Assembly (NCBI GenBank): GCA_017468435.1
Contig: JAFUIP010000011.1
Location: 1 to 64,000 of the forward strand
Direction of reading: 5' to 3'
Length of the DNA stretch: 64,000 nucleotides
Source of the DNA: Bacteroidales bacterium
GTDB lineage: Bacteria > Bacteroidota > Bacteroidia > Bacteroidales > UBA1402
Shown here piece after piece: positions 32,170 through 40,447 of this stretch. Positions within the stretch are counted from its first letter, which is position 1; each line of letters starts with the position of its first letter. The notes beneath the pieces were generated by a model. That model had not been told where the DNA came from and ran no database searches. It saw only the letters and a list, made by a program, of their open reading frames with translations. Made by a program: the position numbers and the translations under genes.

Positions 32170-33984
32170 ATGAAGAATAGCATCAAGATATGTTTGGCTG
32201 CGCTCGGCTTGGTTCTGATGGGCTGCGAACCCATTTATATTGGAGGAAAACTCGAAGAAAGCGGCGGTGGAGGTATGGAACATCCTTTTTCTACCGATGT
32301 GGCCCTTTACGACGGACGTTTGGCCTCGGACAGTTTGGCCGATATTGTCGGACGCGATCCTTATATTTTCTGGGAGCAGAATCAATTTCCCTACTTCGTG
32401 AAACTTACATGGGACGGCCCGCAGGTGCAGGTGGAAAGCAATAACGACCGCATTCTTTGTGAAACCCAAGGCGCTCATGTGGTGGTAGATATGCTTACGC
32501 GCGATGTGGCAGGCGTGGCCATCATCATGCAAGGAAAGAGCGACGATGCTTCGCTCAAAATCTACGGACGACGCAATATCAAGCTCGAAATGAATGGTGT
32601 ACAGCTCGTTTCGCAGCAAGGTCCCGTTATCAACAATCAGTGTAAAAAACGTCTTTTTGTGCATCTGAATGCGCAGACTGTCAATACTTTGGAAGATGCT
32701 CCGCTGTATGCCGACGACTTTTATTATATCACCGGCAACGATGCGCTGAGCGAAGACCGCAAAGGCTGTTTCTTCAGCGAAGGTCATTTGGTGTTCAGCG
32801 GTAGGGGCGTCTTGCGCCTGAAAGCCAAGCAACGTCATGGTATTGCCAGCGATGCTACCTTATACCTGCGTCCCGGTGTTACTTTGGTGGTGGACGAGGC
32901 GGCCAAGAATGCCATTCACATAAAAGGCGATGCCGACGATGATATGGGCATACACATTGCCGGTGGCTACATCTACGCCAAAGTTCAGGCCGATGCCGGA
33001 AAATGTATCAAGACCGATCTGCACTTTTTGCAAACGGGCGGTGAACTTTGCCTGAACACCACGGGTCACGCCATTTACGAAAGTCAGTCTCTCGATGCTG
33101 CCGGCGACGAATCGCTCGCTATTTCGGGAGAGAATCTGCTCGATACTTCTTCTCCTGCTTGTATCAAGGCCGATGCCAATGTGCATATCAAGGCCGGAAG
33201 TATCTTTTGCAGAAGCATCGGCACGGGCGGAAAAGCCATCAATTGCGACGGAAATATGCTCATTGAAGGTGGCATTATCCAGGCCGTCACCAATGGAGAT
33301 GATTACTTCCGGATCGATTCTCTCAGCGGCGACACGCTCAGCACATATCCGCATGTGCTCAAGGCCGATGCCGACTTGCGCGTGATGGGCGGACAACTCA
33401 ATCTGGCGGCCAGTCTGAACAGCGAAAAAGCAGCCGTGCTCAAATCGAATGCCTGCATACTCATGGCCGGTGGCGAACTCTTTGCCTATGCCGGCGACGA
33501 TGTGCTGAATGCCGTCGATATACATTTCCGTGGCGGACGCAGTTTCCTTTATTCTGTCAATAACGATGTGCTTGATGCCGACCGTGAGATTCTGCTCGAA
33601 GATGGCCTGATTCTGGCCAACGCGGCCAATCCCTTCCAAAGCTCCATGACGGCTCCGCTGATGCGCCTTGACGGTGCCATTCTGTTGGCGCTATCCGGCA
33701 GCATGAGCCAGTTGCCTGCCCAGGAAAGTCTGCAAGCTTTCCGCCTCCAACGTTTCGACGCCAAGCGCGGCCAGCACCTTGCCCTGATGCAGGGCGATTC
33801 TTGCCTGATGGCCTACGAAATGCCTTTCGGTCTCGATTCTTTGGTGCTGCTCAGTTCTCACCCGGCTCTCAGGCCCGACACGCGTCTTTTCCTCGGCTCC
33901 TCGGCCAATATCACTTCTTCCACCCAACATTGGCACGGCTTCTACGAAAACCCCGTTTGGGTCGGCGGCCGTCTCGTGAAGTAG
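32170..33984 (+). CDS. Cthe_2159-like beta-helix carbohydrate-binding lipoprotein
   Basis: The 604-residue protein has a lipoprotein signal (LVLMGC, Cys19) with acidic residues nearby. The middle and C-terminal parts repeat short strands ending in glycine (GRRNIKLEMNGVQLVSQQGPVI, GRGVLRLKAKQRHGIASDATLYLRPGVTLVV, MGIHIAGGYIYAKVQ, IKAGSIFCRSIGTGGKAINCDGNMLIEGGII), a right-handed beta-helix as in Cthe_2159, a Clostridium protein reported to bind cellulose and acidic sugars. It should be attached to the outer membrane, perhaps facing outward. It closes the VTC cluster and is followed by a terminator. The ligand here is unknown; an acidic polymer would fit the family and the VTC neighbour (inference). 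Confidence 0.88.
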   Translation: MKNSIKICLAALGLVLMGCEPIYIGGKLEESGGGGMEHPFSTDVALYDGRLASDSLADIVGRDPYIFWEQNQFPYFVKLTWDGPQVQVESNNDRILCETQGAHVVVDMLTRDVAGVAIIMQGKSDDASLKIYGRRNIKLEMNGVQLVSQQGPVINNQCKKRLFVHLNAQTVNTLEDAPLYADDFYYITGNDALSEDRKGCFFSEGHLVFSGRGVLRLKAKQRHGIASDATLYLRPGVTLVVDEAAKNAIHIKGDADDDMGIHIAGGYIYAKVQADAGKCIKTDLHFLQTGGELCLNTTGHAIYESQSLDAAGDESLAISGENLLDTSSPACIKADANVHIKAGSIFCRSIGTGGKAINCDGNMLIEGGIIQAVTNGDDYFRIDSLSGDTLSTYPHVLKADADLRVMGGQLNLAASLNSEKAAVLKSNACILMAGGELFAYAGDDVLNAVDIHFRGGRSFLYSVNNDVLDADREILLEDGLILANAANPFQSSMTAPLMRLDGAILLALSGSMSQLPAQESLQAFRLQRFDAKRGQHLALMQGDSCLMAYEMPFGLDSLVLLSSHPALRPDTRLFLGSSANITSSTQHWHGFYENPVWVGGRLVK

Positions 33985-34010
33985 GGGGAGAGAAAATATA
34001 ATGTTTATTA

Positions 34011-34047
34011 CCCCCGAAAGAGCTTTTTTTGATCTGTCTTTCGGGGG
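34011..34047. terminator. Bidirectional intrinsic terminator
   Basis: CCCCCGAAAGA (34011-34021) pairs perfectly with TCTTTCGGGGG (34037-34047), flanked by T- and A-rich sequence. It lies between the ends of the VTC cluster and katG and can stop both. Confidence 0.85.
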
Positions 34048-34065
34048 TTGATTTTTGCGCGGATT

Positions 34066-36333
<2,268 letters not shown>

Positions 36334-36396
36334 CGAATATTAAAATAATCTATATCAACTAAATATATGCAAACAACAATCCAAAAACCGGCAGTT

Positions 36397-37197
36397 TTAA
36401 CGAGCTCTCAGTTCCCAAAAGGCGAGGGCGGCAGCGGCAGCCACATTGAGCGAATCCACCTGATGCGACATGGGAATTCGTACCACATAATCTGCCTGAG
36501 TGATAACCTCTTGTGCAAGTCCGTCGCCTTCGGTTCCCATGATGATGGCCAGTTTTTCCAAGTTTTTCAGCAGTGGATTATCTATAGAAATGGAATTGTC
36601 GGTCAGGGCCATGGCCGCGGTGCTGAATCCGGCCGCATGCATATCGCGCTCAATGTCGTCTATCCAGGTCCAAGGCACCAAGAAAACGGAACCCATGGAA
36701 ACGCGTACGGCGCGACGGTTGAGCGGATCGCAAGAACTTCGGGTGAGTAGCACGGCATCAAAGCCCAATGCCGCTGCCGATCGGAAAATGGCACCGATGT
36801 TCGTAGTGTCGGTAACGCTGTCTATAATCACCACTCGTCGGGCGTTTTGCAAAACTTCGCTCAATGGACGCGGAGCCGGTCTTCGCATGGCGCAGAGCAC
36901 GCCACGAGTCAGGGTGTAGCCGGTGAGCGAGGCCAGCAATTCACGGCTGCCGGTATAAATGGGAATATCCGGACATCGTTCGATAATGGCGGCGGCATCA
37001 CCTTGTATATGTCTTTCTTCGCAAAGCAAGGCCAATGCTTCGTTTCCCGCGTTCAGCGCCACCTGTATCACCTTGGGGCTTTCTGCAATGAAAATACCTT
37101 TGTCCGGTTCTATGTCGCGACGCAATTGGGCTTCGGTAAGCGTGCTGAACACTTCTACGCCCGCTTGCGTCAAGGAATCAATCATGATAATGGGCAT
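36397..37197 (-). CDS. SpoU/TrmH family RNA 2'-O-methyltransferase
   Basis: The 266-residue protein has an N-terminal substrate-binding region (about 1-105: FIAESPKVIQVALNAG, LLCEERHIQ) and a SPOUT knot domain with VVIIDSVTDTTNIGAIFRSAAALGFDAVLLT, IIMGTEGDGLAQEVI and RIPMSHQVDSLNVAAAAALAFWEL, the three family motifs. It methylates a ribose in rRNA or tRNA; the site cannot be told. It starts 3 nt after the ZIP gene. A shorter start at the second Met (37185) is possible. Confidence 0.92.
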   Translation of the reverse strand: MPIIMIDSLTQAGVEVFSTLTEAQLRRDIEPDKGIFIAESPKVIQVALNAGNEALALLCEERHIQGDAAAIIERCPDIPIYTGSRELLASLTGYTLTRGVLCAMRRPAPRPLSEVLQNARRVVIIDSVTDTTNIGAIFRSAAALGFDAVLLTRSSCDPLNRRAVRVSMGSVFLVPWTWIDDIERDMHAAGFSTAAMALTDNSISIDNPLLKNLEKLAIIMGTEGDGLAQEVITQADYVVRIPMSHQVDSLNVAAAAALAFWELRAR

Positions 37198-37200
37198 AAG

Positions 37201-37965
37201 CTATACTAATATGTTTTCTATGAGAAGCATGATGAGGAAACCGGCCAGCAGGGCATAAGTGGCTAATTTTTCGTAGCCGTGCGCATGCGATTCGGGAATC
37301 ATCTCGTCGCTCACCACGTAGAGCATGGATCCGCCTGAAAGCGCCAACATGAAGGGCAGACACCAGGCAGCGATGCCGGCCAGATAATATCCCGCGAAAA
37401 CGCCTAAAACTTCGAGTAAGCCTATACACAAGGCAATAAGAAGGGTGCGCCAACGGCTTACGCCGGCCACCAACAAGGGAGAAATAATGACCATTCCTTC
37501 GGGAATGTTCTGTAAAGAAACCGCCAATGCCACACTCCATGCACTACCATCCATACTGCCTTCTCCTCCCGAGAAGCCCACGCCGGCTGCCATGCCTTCG
37601 GGAAATTTGTGTAGGGCAATGGCCAAGACGAAAAGCAGCACGCGGTTCAAGTGTTTGTTATTGATGTGTTCTTCGCGATCGAGACCGGTAATATTGTGCA
37701 GATGAGGTGTCAAGGTGTCGAGCAGGTTCAAGAGCATGGCGCCTGCAAAAACGCCCACGATGGGCAGCCAAATCATTTTGAGCGGCACTTGTTCAAAAGC
37801 CGGAAGCATCAGTCCCAGCACAGCGGCCGACAGCATCACACCGGCGCAAAGTCCTATGATGGCGTCGTTTACCTTATGCGAAACATTCTTGATGAAAAAG
37901 CCTATGATCGAGCCGAGCAGGGTGGATCCACCTACGCCTATGGCTGTGAGTATAATTGGGTTCAT
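37201..37965 (-). CDS. ZIP family metal transporter
   Basis: The 254-residue inner-membrane protein has about eight hydrophobic segments. It carries the ZIP metal-site motifs LHKFPEGMAAGVGF (near 120) and LQNIPEGMVIISPLLVAG (near 155), with an acidic/His-rich loop at 85-105 (DTLTPHLHNITGLDREEHINNKHL). It probably imports zinc or related divalent metals, as ZupT does. It is followed by the RNA methyltransferase gene with a 3-nt gap, so the two are one operon with an unrelated second gene. A divergent promoter region lies upstream. Confidence 0.93.
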   Translation of the reverse strand: MNPIILTAIGVGGSTLLGSIIGFFIKNVSHKVNDAIIGLCAGVMLSAAVLGLMLPAFEQVPLKMIWLPIVGVFAGAMLLNLLDTLTPHLHNITGLDREEHINNKHLNRVLLFVLAIALHKFPEGMAAGVGFSGGEGSMDGSAWSVALAVSLQNIPEGMVIISPLLVAGVSRWRTLLIALCIGLLEVLGVFAGYYLAGIAAWCLPFMLALSGGSMLYVVSDEMIPESHAHGYEKLATYALLAGFLIMLLIENILV

Positions 37966-37997
37966 CTTATATAATTATATGTTGTTAAATACGACCT

Positions 37998-38005
37998 CAA
38001 AGGTA
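37998..38005 (-). promoter_or_regulatory. -7 box of the ZIP operon
   Basis: TACCTTTG on the minus strand, 33 bp before the ZIP start. The -33 box is not clear. Confidence 0.5.
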
Positions 38006-38024
38006 AATAATCTTTATATTTTGC

Positions 38025-38032
38025 TACCTTTG
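38025..38032 (+). promoter_or_regulatory. -7 box of the mscS gene
   Basis: TACCTTTG on the plus strand, 50 bp before the mscS ATG. It is divergent from the ZIP -7 box 20 bp away. The -33 box is not clear. Confidence 0.5.
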
Positions 38033-38081
38033 CTGCCGATAAAAAATTAGTAGAGATAACATCATTTAATCATTGTTTACC

Positions 38082-39032
38082 ATGAACGATTCTATCAAGA
38101 TCCATGTGGCCGATTCTATTCGTCAAGCCCGATTGGAACAGTTTCGTGATACAACAGGTAAAACCGAAGTGGAAAAAGGTATCATGCAGGCTATCGAAGA
38201 TGTGTCCACCATGAGTACCGAAGAGTTGCTATATTCCTTGCTTGATGGAGTTTTGAGTTTTGGCTTCAAGTTGTTGGCCGCTCTTGCCATATATTTTGTG
38301 GGTGCCTGGCTCATCCGTAGAATCAAGCGGATGTTGGCGGCTTTGTTTGTCAAGCGTAATGCAGATCCGGCCATAGCTTCCTTTGTGCAGAGTTTTGCCA
38401 CGGTGGCACTGACCATCATATTGGTGATCGTGGTCATTGGTACTTTGGGTATAGAAACCACTTCTTTGGCGGCTTTGCTGGCTGCCGGTGGTATGGCCAT
38501 CGGTATGGCGCTCAGCGGAACGGTGCAGAATTTTGCCGGTGGGGTGATGCTTCTTGTCTTCAAGCCTTTCAAAGCGGGCGACTTTATTGAAACTCAAGGC
38601 GTTTCCGGTACGGTGGACGAGGTAAATATCACGGCTACCAAAATTCATACGCCCGATAATAAAATCATCATCCTTCCCAACGGTGCCTTGTCAAACTCCA
38701 TTATCAACAACTATTCCAAGATGCAATACCGTCGTTTGGAATGGATTGTGGGCTTGGATTATGGTTGCGATTCTGCCAAAGTGAAGTCGGTATTGCGCGA
38801 TATTCTCACTGCAGACGACAGAGTACAGCATGTGGCACAAGGCGCGCCGGCAGATCCTCTTATCGAGTTGTCGGCATTGGGCGATAGTTCGGTACAGTTT
38901 GTGATGCGTGCATGGGTGCGAAGCGAAGATTATTGGGATGTAAATTTTGCTGTTAACGAAGCTATTTATAACGAATTACCTTTGCATGGCGTCAATTTCC
39001 CATATCAGCAGATGGATATTCATATCAAATGA
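38082..39032 (+). CDS. mscS: Small-conductance mechanosensitive channel MscS family
   Basis: MscS channels open under membrane tension to release solutes on osmotic downshock. The ATG at 38082 is preferred over a TTG nine bases earlier. The 316-residue protein has three membrane segments (about 60-80, 105-125, 130-155). The pore helix is LAALLAAGGMAIGMALSGTVQNFAGGVMLLVFKPFKAGDFIE. Cytosolic beta and alpha/beta domains follow (VSGTVDEVNITATKIHTPDNKIIILPNGALSNSIINNYSK). The N-terminal 55 residues are extra and charged. It is transcribed from its own promoter. Confidence 0.94.
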   Translation: MNDSIKIHVADSIRQARLEQFRDTTGKTEVEKGIMQAIEDVSTMSTEELLYSLLDGVLSFGFKLLAALAIYFVGAWLIRRIKRMLAALFVKRNADPAIASFVQSFATVALTIILVIVVIGTLGIETTSLAALLAAGGMAIGMALSGTVQNFAGGVMLLVFKPFKAGDFIETQGVSGTVDEVNITATKIHTPDNKIIILPNGALSNSIINNYSKMQYRRLEWIVGLDYGCDSAKVKSVLRDILTADDRVQHVAQGAPADPLIELSALGDSSVQFVMRAWVRSEDYWDVNFAVNEAIYNELPLHGVNFPYQQMDIHIK

Positions 39033-39112
39033 TATGTCAATGGGTTTGGCAGGTGTCGCATAATGGCTTGAAAAAAATGATATTTTTTTTTGCGAAAAAA
39101 GAGTTTAAAAAA

Positions 39113-39143
39113 TTTGCAGATTTATCAAAAAGCAGTACCTTTG
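39113..39143 (+). promoter_or_regulatory. Promoter of tRNA-Lys(CTT)
   Basis: TTTG (39113-39116), 19 bp, TACCTTTG (39136-39143): identical boxes and spacing to the other tRNA-Lys promoter in the window. Confidence 0.85.
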
Positions 39144-39165
39144 CGCCGTGTTTGAAACAGCACAT

Positions 39166-39238
39166 GACTCCGTAGCTCAGTTGGTAGAGCAATTGACTCT
39201 TAATCAATGGGTCGTGAGTTCGAGCCTCACCGGGGTCA
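39166..39238 (+). tRNA. tRNA-Lys (anticodon CTT)
   Basis: Acceptor GACTCCG with CGGGGTC, D arm GCTC/GAGC, anticodon stem ATTGA/TCAAT around CTCTTAA (anticodon CTT), T arm GTGAG-TTCGAGC-CTCAC. The discriminator is A. The CCA end is not encoded. Confidence 0.96.
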
Positions 39239-39242
39239 CAAG

Positions 39243-39275
39243 AGGAATCGACAAAAGTCGATTCCTTTTTTTTTT
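39243..39275 (+). terminator. tRNA-Lys(CTT) terminator
   Basis: AGGAATCGAC and GTCGATTCCT form ten pairs around an AAAA loop, followed by about ten T. Confidence 0.93.
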
Positions 39276-39399
39276 GCAAACTTGTATAGCACGCGATCTG
39301 CAAAGCGCTGTTCGTTCGCGCCCTCGGTCATTTACTCAAGTAAACTCCCTTCGGCCGCTCACTCCATCACTTCGCATCTCACGCACTCTCCAAGTTTGC
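39276..39399. repeat. 124-bp structured repeat, copy A
   Basis: The ends are inverted repeats, GCAAACTTG and CAAGTTTGC. Inside is a hairpin TTTAC-TCAA-GTAAA (39331-39344ff) framed by CGGTCA and CTCCC. Conserved blocks shared with copy B are CACGCGATCTGC, CGGTCA and CGCACTCT. I do not recognise a named family. The sequence contains no credible gene. Confidence 0.75.
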
Positions 39400-39400
39400 T

Positions 39401-39524
39401 TTCAAAATTGCATAACACGCGATCTGCCGCGCCCGCGGCGTCTCATCTTCGGTCACGTACCCAAGTACGCTCCCGTCGTCTTCGCCTTACGGCCGCGACA
39501 TCTCGCGCACTCTTCAATTTTGAA
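39401..39524. repeat. 124-bp structured repeat, copy B
   Basis: Same length and layout as copy A: terminal TTCAAAATTG and CAATTTTGAA, CACGCGATCTGC, and a hairpin CGTAC-CCAA-GTACG framed by CGGTCA and CTCCC. The stems differ from copy A at paired positions but still pair, so pairing seems to be conserved. Confidence 0.75.
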
Positions 39525-39832
39525 AAAGCGTTGTTGAGTAGTAATGCTGTTTTGAGCAATTTCCACCAAGCACCGAGTCCAAAGACCGAGTACTGCGTCT
39601 AATCCCGAGTACTGAACGAAAGTTTTCCAGCGAAGAAACTTCGTATGGGTTTCGAGCGGAAAACTGCGAGCGAAGGCGGAGGGATTGGCAAAGCAAAAGC
39701 AGAAGCTGAAAACTGCGAGTGAAGGCGGAGGGATTGGCAGCACGCGAAACAGCCGTTGCCAGCCGCATGGATTGGCAAAGCAGAAGCGGAAAACTGCGAG
39801 CGAAGGCTCAGGCTCAGGCTCAGGCGAGAATG
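39525..39832. repeat. Degenerate repeat-filled intergenic stretch
   Basis: Three partial copies of AAAACTGCGAGYGAAGGC begin near 39659, 39710 and 39790, two of them continuing GGAGGGATTGGCA. Three tandem GGCTCA units lie at 39805-39822. CCGAGTAC recurs near 39590-39615. No gene with family support is visible. The stretch ends at the stop of the outer-membrane protein gene. Confidence 0.65.
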
Positions 39833-40447
39833 TTATTTGCCAGGAAATGTCCAATAGCCACCTACGCAGAGCAAACCTTTGGCACCCCAACCCAATTCTA
39901 CATTGAAGCCGGCTTGTTTGCCGAAAGAAAAGCAGAGAGGATAAATATTGGCATTCGGAATGACAGCCAAACCGGAATTGTTGGTCGAACTGTTCTTGTC
40001 GCTTTGCGTAAAACAATATAAAGAAGCACCCATGCCCCAATTTCCATACATGGCAAAGTTGTCATTCCTAAAGTATTGCGTGCTTGCGCTGAGCAAAAGA
40101 GTAGGATAAATACATGTGGCAGTTTTGCTCAAACTGGCGTCTTCCTGATGTTTTGTCCAGGCAGCTCCGCCACCAAAGGCCAATGTGCCGCCAAGCGATA
40201 CGCGAGGGTTGAGGTGATATTCCAAGCCGACATAAGGGTTGGTCAGGGGTGTGAAAGAATGCTGCGTGACGCCTTCGGAAGTGTCAATCGAACCAAGTCC
40301 GATAAGCAAAAGACCAATGTAATCGGTGAATGATAATCCGCCGACACCGTAATTCAATCTAAGCGAGCCTTTTTCTTGAGCGTTTGCCGGAAAAATACTT
40401 GCCAAGGCTACGAGAACGGCAAGCAAGCATACATGTAATCGTTTCAT
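39833..40447 (-). CDS. Outer-membrane beta-barrel protein, unknown function
   Basis: The 204-residue protein has a signal peptide (LHVCLLAVLVALASIFPANAQ) and then strand-like segments typical of small outer-membrane barrels (LRLNYGVGGLSF, NPYVGLEYHLNPRVSLGGTLAFGGGAAW, FAMYGNWGMGASLYCF, QAGFNVELGWGAKGLLCVGGYWTF). No specific family is clear. The ATG overlaps the malQ stop by 4 nt, so the two are translationally coupled. No functional link to glycogen or maltodextrin use is known to me. Confidence 0.7.
   Translation of the reverse strand: MKRLHVCLLAVLVALASIFPANAQEKGSLRLNYGVGGLSFTDYIGLLLIGLGSIDTSEGVTQHSFTPLTNPYVGLEYHLNPRVSLGGTLAFGGGAAWTKHQEDASLSKTATCIYPTLLLSASTQYFRNDNFAMYGNWGMGASLYCFTQSDKNSSTNNSGLAVIPNANIYPLCFSFGKQAGFNVELGWGAKGLLCVGGYWTFPGK

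Noticed and set aside
39276-39524. CRISPR array
   Set aside because: Only two diverged 124-bp copies with no unique spacers between; no cas genes anywhere in the window.
39148-39602. Plus-strand frames across tRNA-Lys(CTT) and the 124-bp repeats
   Set aside because: They run through the tRNA and its terminator, so they cannot be real genes.
39453-40040. 195-residue minus-strand frame over the 39.5-40.0 kb repeats
   Set aside because: Half of it is a shifted shadow of the outer-membrane protein gene and the other half translates the repeats; no start or family support.
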